A model generated the notes under the pieces. It did not search any database and was not told the DNA's origin. It worked only from the letters and a program-made list of their open reading frames with translations. The position numbers and the translations under genes were made by a program. Shown in pieces: positions 18,075-27,665 of a stretch of 57,060 bases of DNA (its first letter is position 1; every line of letters starts with the position of its first letter). Source of the DNA: Bacillus sp. HF117_J1_D (GTDB lineage: Bacteria > Bacillota > Bacilli > Bacillales > Bacillaceae_C); NCBI GenBank assembly GCA_009928435.1, contig JAABNQ010000018.1, forward strand, positions 1 to 57,060, in the 5' to 3' direction.

Positions 18075-18086
18075 GGTGGGATCCAG

Positions 18087-18803
18087 TTGAGTCAAGAAAA
18101 AATCGACGTACTCGCTTTCGGCGCCCATTCTGATGATGTGGAAATCGGAATGGCCGGATCTATATATAAATGGACAGCATCCGGCAGGAACGTAGTGATA
18201 TGCGATTTGACGAGGGCGGAGCTATCCTCTAATGGAACAGTGGAGACAAGATTACAGGAAGCTTCAGAAGCTGCAAGCAGGATGGGTGTCCTTGAAAGAG
18301 TAAATCTACAATTGCCAGACCGCGGCTTGTATATGAAAGATGAGTACATCCGTCAGATAGCCGACTTGATTAGAAAGTATAGCCCAACCCTTGTGTTTGC
18401 TCCATTTTCTGAAGATCGACATCCTGATCATGGACGCTGCGCTGAATTGGTAAAGGAAGCATTCTTTTCGGCAGGAATCAAAAAGTTTGAGACCCCTGGC
18501 GGAAATAGTGCCCATAAGCCAAATAATCTGTTCTATTATTTTATTAACAGTCAGCCACGCCCGGATTTTGTCTTGGACATTTCCGGGTTCATGGGCCAAA
18601 AGCTCTCAGTACTTCAAGCATATCAATCGCAATTTCTGCCAGGCGAATCGGGTGTTAAAACGCCATTAACTAATGGTTATTTAGAAAGAGTCGAAGCAAG
18701 AGAGAGAATCTACGGAGTGGAAGCGGGAGTCACTTTTGCAGAAGGATTTAAAATAGACCGTCCGCTTTTAATCAATCAAAATATATTTGGGGAAGGATTA
18801 TGA
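18087..18803 (+). CDS. bshB1: Bacillithiol biosynthesis deacetylase BshB1
   Basis: Removes the acetyl group from N-acetylglucosaminyl-malate, the second step of bacillithiol synthesis. PIG-L/LmbE family: the zinc motif is AHSDDVE (serine in place of the more common proline) near residue 12, and the second metal region is DRHPDHGRC. Length 238. Start TTG with site AAGGTGGGA. Its stop overlaps the bshA start (ATGA), so both enzymes are made from one message. Confidence 0.93.
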   Translation: MSQEKIDVLAFGAHSDDVEIGMAGSIYKWTASGRNVVICDLTRAELSSNGTVETRLQEASEAASRMGVLERVNLQLPDRGLYMKDEYIRQIADLIRKYSPTLVFAPFSEDRHPDHGRCAELVKEAFFSAGIKKFETPGGNSAHKPNNLFYYFINSQPRPDFVLDISGFMGQKLSVLQAYQSQFLPGESGVKTPLTNGYLERVEARERIYGVEAGVTFAEGFKIDRPLLINQNIFGEGL

Positions 18804-19939
18804 AACTAAACATAGGCATTACCTGTTATCCAACGGTGGGCGGTTCTGGTGTGGTGGCAACGGAACTGGGCAAACACCTGGCCGAAAGGGGCCATAAAAT
18901 TCACTTTATATCTTCAAATATTCCATTTCGGCTGAACCTATGGCATCATAATATTTTTTTTCATCAGGTAACAGTCAATCAATATTCGCTTTTTCAATAT
19001 CCTCCTTATGATATTGCGTTGGCAAGTAAAATGGCGGAGGTTATCAAAAGGGAAAAGCTTGACATCTTACATGTGCATTACGCTATTCCACACGCAGTTT
19101 GTGCGATTTTGGGCAAACAGATGTCTGGCACAGATGTAAAGATTGTGACAACTCTGCATGGTACAGACATTTCTGTTTTGGGGTATGATTCAACCCTAGC
19201 GGAAGCAATCAAGTTCGGAATTGAAAAGTCAGACCGGGTTACCGCGGTTTCACACGCATTGGCCGCTCAAACAAAAGAGCTGGTAGCCCCTGATCAATCA
19301 ATACAAGTGATTCATAATTTTATTGATGATCGAATCTATCAAAAGGTGAACATAGATGGCTTGAAAGAGGCGTATGGAATTTCTCCAGAAGAAAAAGTGG
19401 TAATTCATGTCTCCAACTTTAGAAAAGTAAAAAGAGTTCGTGATGTGGTCATTGCTTTTTCGAAAATTGCGTCTAAAATAAAGGCCAAATTACTTCTCGT
19501 CGGCGATGGGCCTGAAATGACAGATATTTGCGGACTTGTAGGAAAACTATCTTTGGATAAAGAAGTGTTGTTCCTAGGTCGGCAGGATCATTTGGAAGAA
19601 CTCTATTCGATGAGTGACCTCATGCTTCTTTTATCGGAAAAAGAAAGCTTTGGCCTCGTTGCCCTAGAGGGGATGGCGTGCGGCGTTCCGTGTATCGGAA
19701 CAAGGATCGACGGCATTCCGGAAGTCATTGAAGATGGATATAATGGCTTTTTATGCGAGCTCGGCAATACTGACGATGTAGCGGATAAAGCGTTGCTTTT
19801 GCTGAAAAACGATGAGTTGCTGAACCGTTTTTCCAGGCAGGCCATGTCTGTTCCAGCAGAGCGTTTTGCTTCTGAAATGATTGTTTCTCAATACGAGGAT
19901 GTATACGAGTCCGTTCTTGGCAGTAAGAAAGAAGGCTGA
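18800..19939 (+). CDS. bshA: N-acetyl-alpha-D-glucosaminyl L-malate synthase BshA
   Basis: GT4 glycosyltransferase that joins UDP-N-acetylglucosamine to L-malate, starting bacillithiol synthesis. Motifs: glycine-rich [19 protein letters not shown] near the N-terminus, HVHYAIPHA, and the C-terminal UDP-sugar site [19 protein letters not shown]. Length 379 is as expected. It overlaps bshB1 by four bases and cca follows after 4 bases. BshC is not in the window. Confidence 0.95.
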   Translation: MKLNIGITCYPTVGGSGVVATELGKHLAERGHKIHFISSNIPFRLNLWHHNIFFHQVTVNQYSLFQYPPYDIALASKMAEVIKREKLDILHVHYAIPHAVCAILGKQMSGTDVKIVTTLHGTDISVLGYDSTLAEAIKFGIEKSDRVTAVSHALAAQTKELVAPDQSIQVIHNFIDDRIYQKVNIDGLKEAYGISPEEKVVIHVSNFRKVKRVRDVVIAFSKIASKIKAKLLLVGDGPEMTDICGLVGKLSLDKEVLFLGRQDHLEELYSMSDLMLLLSEKESFGLVALEGMACGVPCIGTRIDGIPEVIEDGYNGFLCELGNTDDVADKALLLLKNDELLNRFSRQAMSVPAERFASEMIVSQYEDVYESVLGSKKEG

Positions 19940-19943
19940 AATC

Positions 19944-21137
19944 ATGAAAGAACCATTTTTGTCGGCACTGCCGATTATCGAAAATATTCAAAAGGCAGGA
20001 TATGAAGCTTATTTTGTAGGCGGTTCGGTCAGGGACTTTCTGCTCGGGAAAGACATTCATGATGTAGATATCGCCACTTCCGCAACTCCTACAGAATTGA
20101 AAGCCATATTTCCAAAGACTGTGGATGTCGGCATTGCTCACGGCACCATTATTGTGATTAGAAAAGGACAGGGGTTTGAGGTCACTACCTACCGGACAGA
20201 GGCAGACTATAGGGATTACAGGCGGCCTGAGTCTGTTTCTTTTGTTCGCCACTTAACAGAAGACCTGAAACGCCGTGATTTTACTATGAATGCGATAGCC
20301 ATGGATAAAAATGGTTCCCTTGTTGATCCATTTGAAGGGCAAAAAGCATTGAAGGATAAGTTAATCATAACAGTCGGTTCTGCCGATGAACGGTTTCAAG
20401 AGGATGCTTTGCGTTTAATGAGGGCAATCCGTTTTGTAAGCCAGCTCGGGTTTCGACTTGAATCGGAAACGGAAAAAGCAATTGGAACTTATGCCCATCT
20501 GCTGCAGCATATTGCTGTGGGGAGAATCATGTCTGAAATGGCTAAAATTTTGGATGGACCTTATAAAGCGGACGCATTTTTAATCCTGTTAGAAAGTGGG
20601 CTTTATCGATATTTGCCTTCCTTATTTACAGAAAGAGATGTTCTTTTAAAAAGTTTGGATTATCGTATTTCGGCTTTGAATGAAAATCAAATGTGGCTGT
20701 TAGCTTTGCATATTTCACAAGCAGCTGACAGTGCCAAACAGCTCAAAGAATGGAAGCTTCCTGCGAAAAAAATAAAGGCATTGCTCCGGGCGTTGGACTT
20801 TTTAAAACTAAGAACGCAGCATGACTGGTCTGTCTATCATTTATTTATGGCTGGAAGGGACACAGCCGTACTTGTCGAGACTGTTTACCAAACTATTCAA
20901 CACAAGGCAGTTCATAGCTCCGTCAAGCAAGTCAATGACCAATTTGATCAGCTCACGATTAAAGCCAGGAATCAGTTGGCTGTGACAGGAAATGATTTGT
21001 TAATGTGGGCGGATGCCCCAGGAGGACCTTGGGTGAAAGAATTGTTAGAGAACGTTATTCAAGCAGTTCTGAACGAAGATGTGGCCAATGATAAAGATCA
21101 AATCAGGAGGTGGATAAAAGCTTGCGGACTTCTATAA
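19944..21137 (+). CDS. cca: CCA-adding tRNA nucleotidyltransferase
   Basis: Adds or repairs the 3' CCA end of tRNAs. Class II polymerase: the head domain has YFVGGSVRDFLLG and metal aspartates in DVDIAT, followed by the RRDFTMNAIAMD and RFQEDALRLMRAIRF motifs. From ATG 19944 the length is 397, equal to the B. subtilis enzyme; an in-frame start at 19881 would lie inside bshA. It overlaps birA by 16 bases. Confidence 0.96.
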   Translation: MKEPFLSALPIIENIQKAGYEAYFVGGSVRDFLLGKDIHDVDIATSATPTELKAIFPKTVDVGIAHGTIIVIRKGQGFEVTTYRTEADYRDYRRPESVSFVRHLTEDLKRRDFTMNAIAMDKNGSLVDPFEGQKALKDKLIITVGSADERFQEDALRLMRAIRFVSQLGFRLESETEKAIGTYAHLLQHIAVGRIMSEMAKILDGPYKADAFLILLESGLYRYLPSLFTERDVLLKSLDYRISALNENQMWLLALHISQAADSAKQLKEWKLPAKKIKALLRALDFLKLRTQHDWSVYHLFMAGRDTAVLVETVYQTIQHKAVHSSVKQVNDQFDQLTIKARNQLAVTGNDLLMWADAPGGPWVKELLENVIQAVLNEDVANDKDQIRRWIKACGLL

Positions 21138-22102
21138 GACAGCAATTAATTGAGGCTCTCTCAGGAGCGGGAGGAGAATTTCTATCAGGACAGGCTCTGG
21201 CAGAAATCATCGGCTGCTCCAGAACGGCCATTTGGAAGCATATTGAGGAACTAAGGAAGGACGGTTTTGTATTGGAAGCCGTCAGAAACAAAGGGTATAG
21301 GATTGTCAGTACTCCTGAAGACATAACTGAAAATGACATCCTTTTTGGACTTGAAACCGACAGGTTTGGAAGAAATGTACACTATTATGAATCTCTTGAC
21401 TCCACCCAAAAAGTAGCACACCAGTTAGCGTATGATGGCGCGCCTGAAGGTACACTCGTCATTGCAGAAGAGCAAACATCTGGAAGAGGTAGGCTAGGAA
21501 GGGAATGGTATTCTCGAAGCGGCAAAGGGATTTGGATGAGCCTCATTGTAAGGCCATCTCTGCCCCCGCAACAAGCTCCACAATTCACTTTGGTCACTGC
21601 CGTGGCGATTGCTCGTGCCATAGAAGAGGTTACAGGGATTACCCCAGAAATAAAATGGCCAAATGATGTGTTAGTAGATGGTAAAAAAGTGGTCGGGATA
21701 TTAACTGAGCTACAGGCTGAATCCGATAAAATTTCCTCTTTAATCATTGGAATTGGAATGAATGCGAATCATGAACCGGATGATTTTCCACCAGCTGTTA
21801 AACAGACAGCTACATCGCTCTTTATCGAAAAAGGGGAAAAGATTCCACGTGCTCAATTGATCCAAGCCTTTTTAAAAAATTTCGAACGTTATTATTCAAT
21901 ATATGTAACTGAAGGATTTAAGCCTATTCGTATTTTATGGGAAAGCTATGCTATTAGCATTGGAAAGAGGGTCAAAGCCACAACTGTAACAGGTGTAATT
22001 GCCGGACGGGCTCTTGGCATTACTGACGAAGGAGTTTTGAAAGTCGAGGATGACGAGGGCGTTATCCATAATATATATTCTGCCGATATACAGACAACTT
22101 AA
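21122..22102 (+). CDS. birA: Biotin-protein ligase and biotin operon repressor
   Basis: Bifunctional BirA. Residues about 1-65 form a winged helix-turn-helix (GQALAEIIGCSRTAIWKHIE), then the ligase domain with the biotinyl-AMP loop GRGRLGREW and KWPNDVL, and a C-terminal SH3-like part. It attaches biotin to carboxylases and represses biotin genes when biotin is plentiful. TTG 21122 lies 9 bases after AGGAGGTGG (21105-21113), giving MRTSIRQQLIE, 326 residues; the GTG at 21110 is inside that site. Confidence 0.94.
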   Translation: MRTSIRQQLIEALSGAGGEFLSGQALAEIIGCSRTAIWKHIEELRKDGFVLEAVRNKGYRIVSTPEDITENDILFGLETDRFGRNVHYYESLDSTQKVAHQLAYDGAPEGTLVIAEEQTSGRGRLGREWYSRSGKGIWMSLIVRPSLPPQQAPQFTLVTAVAIARAIEEVTGITPEIKWPNDVLVDGKKVVGILTELQAESDKISSLIIGIGMNANHEPDDFPPAVKQTATSLFIEKGEKIPRAQLIQAFLKNFERYYSIYVTEGFKPIRILWESYAISIGKRVKATTVTGVIAGRALGITDEGVLKVEDDEGVIHNIYSADIQTT

Positions 22103-22137
22103 TTTTCATTCACTAGTCAGGCTGACTTACACTTTTG

Positions 22138-22167
22138 TTGGTCATTCGACGAAATATTTGCTATACT
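22138..22167 (+). promoter_or_regulatory. Possible promoter of the panB leader
   Basis: TTGGTC at 22138-22143 and TATACT at 22162-22167, 18 bases apart. It would start a message about 110 bases before the hairpin at 22287. Confidence 0.35.
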
Positions 22168-22286
22168 TTTTTTGGGCGGTATCATTTATGAGCTGCACCA
22201 CAGAATATAAGAAAAAAACGATGAATTCTGCCTTGATCCGCTAAAAGGACGGGGACAGAGGACCGAAACGAACGAGTGACAGTTAC

Positions 22287-22322
22287 GGAGTCCTTCTGCC
22301 TTTTTTGGGGAGGACTCCTTTT
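22287..22322 (+). terminator. Terminator or attenuator hairpin before panB
   Basis: GGAGTCCT (22287-22294) pairs with AGGACTCC (22311-22318), followed by TTTT. It is 185 bases after birA and 65 before panB, with a possible promoter upstream, so it could end birA read-through or act as an attenuator. The rest of 22103-22386 holds no credible gene. Confidence 0.55.
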
Positions 22323-22386
22323 GCATTCCAAAGCGCTGCTGCTCTGATTCATTTCGTATCCTCTACAAAAAAGGAGGATGAACAAA

Positions 22387-23223
22387 ATGAAGTCAACAAC
22401 AGATTTTTTGAAAATGAAACAAGCCGGGGAAAAAATTGCGATGCTTACTGCTTATGATTATCCGCAGGCGAAGCTCGCGGAAGAATCAGGAGTGGATATG
22501 ATTCTTGTCGGTGATTCCCTAGGGATGGTAGTACTCGGTTATGATTCGACAGTACCCGTGACAACGAATGATATGATCCATCACACAAAAGCGGTTAAGC
22601 GCGGTGCGAAGGACACATTTATTGTCACTGATCTCCCATTTATGACGTTTCATCTTAGCAAAGAAGAGGCTCTAAGGGCTGCAGGTAAAATCATGCAGGA
22701 AAGCGGGGCACATGCTGTCAAGATTGAAGGCGGGGGAGAAGTGGTTGACACGATCAGGGCTCTGACAAATGCAGGTGTGCCTGTCATGGGGCATCTTGGA
22801 TTGACACCGCAAACAGCGGGAGTGCTCGGCGGATATAAGGTACAGGCAAAAACAGCTGAAGCTGCTTCTGAATTGATTGAAGAGGCAAAAAAATGTGAAG
22901 AGGCTGGCGCTTTTGCCATCGTTTTGGAATGTATACCGCATCAGTTGGGAAAAGAAGTTGCTTCTCAAATCAATATCCCTGTCATTGGGATAGGTGCGGG
23001 TCCTGATACAGATGGACAAGTTCTTGTCTTTCATGACGTTGTGACATTTGGCGTAGATCGTGTCCCTAAGTTTGTTAAAAAATTTGCAGATATAGATTTT
23101 GAAGCATCAACAGGAATTGAGAAATATGTTGAAGAAGTAAAATCAGGTGTGTTTCCCGATCTTCAACAGCATACATTTGAAATGAAGCAAGAAGAACTGT
23201 CTTCTTTGTACGGAGGAAAATGA
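22387..23223 (+). CDS. panB: 3-methyl-2-oxobutanoate hydroxymethyltransferase
   Basis: First committed step of pantothenate (coenzyme A) synthesis: adds a hydroxymethyl group from methylene-tetrahydrofolate to alpha-ketoisovalerate. The family pattern is clear from [20 protein letters not shown], through [16 protein letters not shown], to [21 protein letters not shown] 22387 is 10 bases after AAGGAGG; the ATG at 22378 is too close. 278 residues, as usual. panC starts one base after its stop. Confidence 0.95.
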   Translation: MKSTTDFLKMKQAGEKIAMLTAYDYPQAKLAEESGVDMILVGDSLGMVVLGYDSTVPVTTNDMIHHTKAVKRGAKDTFIVTDLPFMTFHLSKEEALRAAGKIMQESGAHAVKIEGGGEVVDTIRALTNAGVPVMGHLGLTPQTAGVLGGYKVQAKTAEAASELIEEAKKCEEAGAFAIVLECIPHQLGKEVASQINIPVIGIGAGPDTDGQVLVFHDVVTFGVDRVPKFVKKFADIDFEASTGIEKYVEEVKSGVFPDLQQHTFEMKQEELSSLYGGK

Positions 23224-23224
23224 A

Positions 23225-24070
23225 TTGATCACAATCACGACAAAGCAGGAAATGCAACAACTGGCGAAACAACATAAGACAGATAGAAAATCTATAGGCT
23301 TTGTCCCGACAATGGGGTATTTGCATGTAGGACATTTGAAGCTTGTCGAGGAAGCGAAAAAAAACAATGACATCATCATTATGAGTATTTTCGTCAACCC
23401 GCTTCAATTTGGCCCTGGAGAAGATTATGAGGCTTATCCTCGAGATCCTGAACGAGATAAACAACTGGCGGAGGAAGCCGGGGTCGACATCCTATTTATG
23501 CCGAGCCCGGAAAATATGTATCATAACGAAAAATCCATAGGAATGACTGTATTAAGGAGAACCAATGCCCTTTGTGGAATCAATCGCCCAGGCCACTTTG
23601 ACGGTGTTGTGACGGTATTATCGAAGCTTTTTAATATTATAATGCCTGACCGTGCCTATTTAGGTTTAAAGGATGCACAGCAATTTGCTGTTGTGTCTGG
23701 TCTTGTGGAAGATCTTGATTTTCCACTTGAGCTGGTGCCGGTCGAGACAGTCAGGGAAGCTTCGGGTTTAGCGGTTAGTTCAAGGAATGTCTACTTAAAT
23801 GAAAAAGAGCGGATTCAGGCACCTGCTTTATATAAAAGCTTGCAGAAGGCAAAAGAATTAATTAGCAGCGGTGCCCAAGACATTGAAGCCATTATTGGTG
23901 AAGTGAAGGATTATATGAAGATAAATATGGAAGCCGACATTGATTATGTGGAAATATTAAGCTTTCCTGAGCTAGAACGGATTACGGTTCCAAAAGGTAG
24001 AGTGATTATTGCAGCTGCTGTTAAATTTTCCAAAGCGAGGCTCATTGACAATATGATGATTGATCTATAA
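23225..24070 (+). CDS. panC: Pantothenate synthetase
   Basis: Joins pantoate and beta-alanine using ATP. Nucleotidyltransferase motif HVGH in VPTMGYLHVGHLKL, then SIFVNPLQFGPGEDYEAYPR and the KMSKS-like SSRNVYL region. The start is TTG 23225, with GGAGG a few bases upstream in the end of panB. The 281 residues are about 5 shorter at the C-terminus than the B. subtilis protein. panD, which follows in B. subtilis, is missing: only 89 bases separate panC from dinG. Confidence 0.94.
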   Translation: MITITTKQEMQQLAKQHKTDRKSIGFVPTMGYLHVGHLKLVEEAKKNNDIIIMSIFVNPLQFGPGEDYEAYPRDPERDKQLAEEAGVDILFMPSPENMYHNEKSIGMTVLRRTNALCGINRPGHFDGVVTVLSKLFNIIMPDRAYLGLKDAQQFAVVSGLVEDLDFPLELVPVETVREASGLAVSSRNVYLNEKERIQAPALYKSLQKAKELISSGAQDIEAIIGEVKDYMKINMEADIDYVEILSFPELERITVPKGRVIIAAAVKFSKARLIDNMMIDL

Positions 24071-24159
24071 TTGGTTTTGATTTTGGGTGGAAAGAGGGCT
24101 CATATGTGGTAAACTAACTAAGAGCAACGATTGTTTATAGTATTAAAGGTGTGAAGCGG

Positions 24160-26964
24160 ATGGCAGACAAATATGTCGTTGTAGATCTTGAAACAACGGG
24201 AAATTCATACGTTAAAGGATCCAGAGTGATGCAAATTTCGGCAGTTGTTGTCGAAAACGGACGCATCTTGGATCAATATACTTCTTTTGTCAATCCCGAA
24301 GTGCCCATCCCTTCTTTTATTAAAGAATTGACAGGCATTGGAGAGGAAGAAGTAGCCAAAGCACCAAAGTTCAAGGAAATTGCTGGAGTGGTCCATTCCT
24401 TATTGGAAGGGGCAGTTTTTGTGGCCCATAACGTTAAGTTTGACCACAGTTTTTTAGCCGGGGAATTGGAAGCGGCTGGTTTAACCAGTCCTATAAAAGA
24501 AACTTTGGATACGGTTGAATTAGCCAATATCCTCCTCCCTGAGGCAATCAGTTACAAACTGGAAGAGCTTTCTGATCAAATGGAGCTTGAGCATATCACA
24601 CCGCACCAAGCGGACAGTGACGCCCTTGCTACAGCAGAATTATTGTTGATGCTGTTGGAAAAAGCCAAAAGCCTCCCAATCGAAACTTTGGATATGCTTT
24701 GTAAATTATCAAAGAAACTTAACAGCAATATGCATTCTTTTTTTGAATCGGTTAGGAAAGAAAAGGATAGTCTGCTGGAGAAACTTCCTAATGATCTCGA
24801 TTTGTTTCGCGGGATTGTGTTGAAGAAAAAAGAGCGCCCATTTAAGGAAACTCCAATCCGCTCGTTTGACTATCCCGAAAATCCGGATGATAAAACAAAA
24901 CTTCTTCAGCCTTACTTGGAAAAGTTTGAGCCGCGAAATGGACAATTTGAAATGATGGATACTATTCATGATTCCTATCGTACTGACAGGCACGCTGTAA
25001 TAGAGGCAGGTACTGGGATCGGAAAGACGATAGCCTATTTGCTCCCGAGTATATATTTTTCGATTGCTACAGAGGAAAAAGTAATCATAAGTACGTACAC
25101 AATTCAATTACAGCATCAAATACTGGATAAAGAGATAAAGGTACTGAAAGAAGCTATTCCTTTTTCATTTAAGGCTGCTCTGATCAAAGGCAGAGAGCAT
25201 TATATTCATATGCTGAAGTTTGAACAGACGCTTATGGAGCCAGATTCTTCTTACGATGAAACGATCACTAAAATGAAGATTTTGATTTGGCTTCTTGAGA
25301 CGGAAACAGGGGATATGGATGAATTGAACCTATCGAGCGGAGGGAAACTTTATTGGAAGAGGATCTGCAATGATGGTTCTTTTGTTGATCCATACAATGA
25401 CCCTTGGGCTTCTCATGATTTTTATTTATATTCCAAAAAGCATGCCGAGCATGCCGAAATCATTATTACAAATCATTCCATGCTAATTGCTGATTTGAAA
25501 CATCAAGTATTGCCAAAAAGTCGTTATGTCGTGATTGATGAGGCGCATCGTTTGGAAAAATCGCTCAGGACTAACCTTGGACGACAACTTGATTATCAGC
25601 ATATTAAGTTTTTGCTTGGAAAATTGGGAACAACCGAAAAAAAGAAGCGTTTTTACGTTCTCGAAAAACATACAGCCAAATTGAATGCGTCTCTTTCCAA
25701 GGATTCTTTTCTAGTCGACAGGGCGATAGAAGATCTTGAAGCAGAAACAGATGATTTATTTATGCTATTGAGCCAATTACTCAAGAATTACCAATCTCAC
25801 AAAGAAAAGAATAGGAGAGCTAAACTGAGGATATCTGAGAACATTCGATCTTCAGGTAGCTGGCAGAGAGTCATATTGTGTGCTGAACGCTTTTTGGACT
25901 TCCATAAGCTCATTTTAGAAGGAATGGATGAGCGGCTTTCTCTGATCAAGCAAATGCGGACATCTCTTAAACCATCTGAATTGGCGTTTTTGGAAGAAAT
26001 GACCGGTTTTTATGACGAATGGGCTGAAATAGGGCAACAAGTTAAATATTTGTTGGCACATTCTGTAGCAAACGAGGTAATCTGGCTGGAAAGCGACCAA
26101 AAAATCTCAGCAAACAGAACGAGCGTTCACAGACAGCCGTTAAATATTGACCAATTTTTAGCTGAGAAGCTGTTTAGGGTGAAGAAAAGTGTTATTTTGA
26201 CTTCTGCATCTTTGACAACGAATAATACATTCAAGTTTTTTAATGATGAGATAGGCATTCATTCATTTGACAGAATCGAAACCAAAATTGCTTCTCCATT
26301 TCCATATCAACAGATGGTGAAGCTGTTTATCCCGACAGACCTTCCAGATATCAGCGCTACACCAATGGAGGAGTATGTGGAATCTATAGCCTGTCATTTG
26401 ATTGCTGTTGCGAATGCAGCAAAAGGGCGGATGCTTGTACTGTTTACCTCTCATGAAATGCTGCGAAAAACGTATGACTTACTTTACGACAGTAATGAAC
26501 TGGCAGATTTTGTGCTTTTGGCGCATGGTGTTTCATCTGGAAGCAGGAGCAAGCTTGTGAAAAGCTTCCAGCAGTTTCAAAAAGCGATTCTTTTGGGCAC
26601 TAACAGTTTCTGGGAAGGGATTGATATTCCAGGTGAAAATTTGTCTTGCATCGTTGTTGTTAGACTGCCATTTTCACCAATCGATGAGCCAGTCACGGCT
26701 GCGAAATTGGAGTCCATCAAGGCAGGCGGCAAAAATCCATTCTCAGCTTACTCTCTTCCGGAAGCAATCATTCAATTTAAGCAAGGGTTTGGACGCTTAA
26801 TTAGAAAAAAAACCGATAGTGGTGTTTTCTTTGTCTTCGATCAGAGAATCATGACAACCGTATACGGAAAAGCTTTTATAAAGTCCATTCCTTGCATCGG
26901 AATGGAAAAGGGACCATTAAGTAACCTGATCCCTTCAGTTGAACAATGGTTAGAGAAAAAGTAA
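24160..26964 (+). CDS. dinG: DinG-family exonuclease/helicase-like protein
   Basis: A 934-residue fusion of an N-terminal DEDDh 3'-5' exonuclease (VVVDLETTGNS near residue 6, HNVKFDHSFL, HQADSDALAT) with an XPD/DinG-like ATPase: Walker A EAGTGIGKT at residues 282-290, DEAH at 460-463, and late motif FWEGIDIPGENL. No cysteine quartet for an iron-sulfur cluster is seen, as in other Firmicute DinG proteins, which act as nucleases rather than helicases. ATG 24160 follows AAAGGTG; the GTG at 24151 is inside that site. Confidence 0.93.
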   Translation: MADKYVVVDLETTGNSYVKGSRVMQISAVVVENGRILDQYTSFVNPEVPIPSFIKELTGIGEEEVAKAPKFKEIAGVVHSLLEGAVFVAHNVKFDHSFLAGELEAAGLTSPIKETLDTVELANILLPEAISYKLEELSDQMELEHITPHQADSDALATAELLLMLLEKAKSLPIETLDMLCKLSKKLNSNMHSFFESVRKEKDSLLEKLPNDLDLFRGIVLKKKERPFKETPIRSFDYPENPDDKTKLLQPYLEKFEPRNGQFEMMDTIHDSYRTDRHAVIEAGTGIGKTIAYLLPSIYFSIATEEKVIISTYTIQLQHQILDKEIKVLKEAIPFSFKAALIKGREHYIHMLKFEQTLMEPDSSYDETITKMKILIWLLETETGDMDELNLSSGGKLYWKRICNDGSFVDPYNDPWASHDFYLYSKKHAEHAEIIITNHSMLIADLKHQVLPKSRYVVIDEAHRLEKSLRTNLGRQLDYQHIKFLLGKLGTTEKKKRFYVLEKHTAKLNASLSKDSFLVDRAIEDLEAETDDLFMLLSQLLKNYQSHKEKNRRAKLRISENIRSSGSWQRVILCAERFLDFHKLILEGMDERLSLIKQMRTSLKPSELAFLEEMTGFYDEWAEIGQQVKYLLAHSVANEVIWLESDQKISANRTSVHRQPLNIDQFLAEKLFRVKKSVILTSASLTTNNTFKFFNDEIGIHSFDRIETKIASPFPYQQMVKLFIPTDLPDISATPMEEYVESIACHLIAVANAAKGRMLVLFTSHEMLRKTYDLLYDSNELADFVLLAHGVSSGSRSKLVKSFQQFQKAILLGTNSFWEGIDIPGENLSCIVVVRLPFSPIDEPVTAAKLESIKAGGKNPFSAYSLPEAIIQFKQGFGRLIRKKTDSGVFFVFDQRIMTTVYGKAFIKSIPCIGMEKGPLSNLIPSVEQWLEKK

Positions 26965-26965
26965 A

Positions 26966-26990
26966 ACGTCGCGAAAAAAAGCGACGTCTT
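26966..26990 (+). terminator. Terminator after dinG
   Basis: ACGTCGC and GCGACGT pair around an A-rich loop; the T run is short (CTTAC), so efficiency may be moderate. Confidence 0.55.
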
Positions 26991-27031
26991 ACAATTGTGG
27001 ACTAGATTTTTTTAGAAAACGACGGCGTCAT

Positions 27032-27041
27032 CATGATATAA
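27032..27041 (+). promoter_or_regulatory. Extended -10 promoter of ypmB
   Basis: TGATATAAT, a perfect -10 hexamer with upstream TG, lies about 130 bases before ypmB. No clear -35. Position given to within a base or two. Confidence 0.4.
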
Positions 27042-27169
27042 TGATGATGGGATACCGCGTTACTTACTAATATTGTGGCATAAAACAGGCCGCTTATAAG
27101 TAACAAAATATGTGTATTGAGGAATGCGTGCTCAATAACGAAGATTTTCTGCATGAACGAGGGATGTAC

Positions 27170-27646
27170 ATGTATAAATGGCTCGCAATGATCCTCTCCT
27201 GCATTTTAGTTATTGTAGGAATTGGCGGATGCGTTTATAGTAAAGCGAAGGCACCCGTAAAGAAAGCAAGGGCTGCTGCAGAGGATAGGCTTAAGAAGGA
27301 AACAGATATTAAAGAAGTGGACGAGTTTTATTTCTATAATGGTTCAAGCACTTATTATGCTGTAATAGGGAAAAACAGCAAAGGCCAGGAAATGGCCGCT
27401 TGGATCTCTCCTAATAAAAAGGAAAAAGTCCATGTGAAGAAGATGTCGGACGGTGTATCAAAACAGGATGCACTTAATAAATTGCTGAGTGAGAAGAAGC
27501 CGAAGGAAATTCTGGGCGTCAGGCTTGGAATGGAAAAGGAACTACCTGTATGGGAATTGTCCTATTTGGATGAAAACTCAAACTTGAATTATTATTACAT
27601 TCACTTTGATTCTGGAAAATGGTGGAGAAAAATAGAAAATCTATAA
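27170..27646 (+). CDS. ypmB: YpmB, DUF5590 membrane-anchored protein
   Basis: A 158-residue protein with an N-terminal membrane anchor (MYKWLAMILSCILVIVGIGG) and an outer domain with PepSY-like features (KKETDIKEVDEFYFYNG, then the ending DENSNLNYYYIHFDSGKWW). It matches B. subtilis YpmB in position before aspB, length and pattern; function unknown. ATG 27170 is 6 bases after AGGG; ATG 27164 is possible. ypmA, which sits between dinG and ypmB in B. subtilis, was not found. Confidence 0.85.
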   Translation: MYKWLAMILSCILVIVGIGGCVYSKAKAPVKKARAAAEDRLKKETDIKEVDEFYFYNGSSTYYAVIGKNSKGQEMAAWISPNKKEKVHVKKMSDGVSKQDALNKLLSEKKPKEILGVRLGMEKELPVWELSYLDENSNLNYYYIHFDSGKWWRKIENL

Positions 27647-27665
27647 AAGGAAGCAGGGAATGCAA

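Noticed and set aside
21110-21121. GTG start for birA four codons upstream
   Set aside because: It lies inside the ribosome binding sequence AGGAGGTGG, which fits the TTG at 21122.
22050-22244. Short open frame crossing the birA end
   Set aside because: Overlaps birA, no ribosome site, unlikely composition; the region is better seen as a leader.
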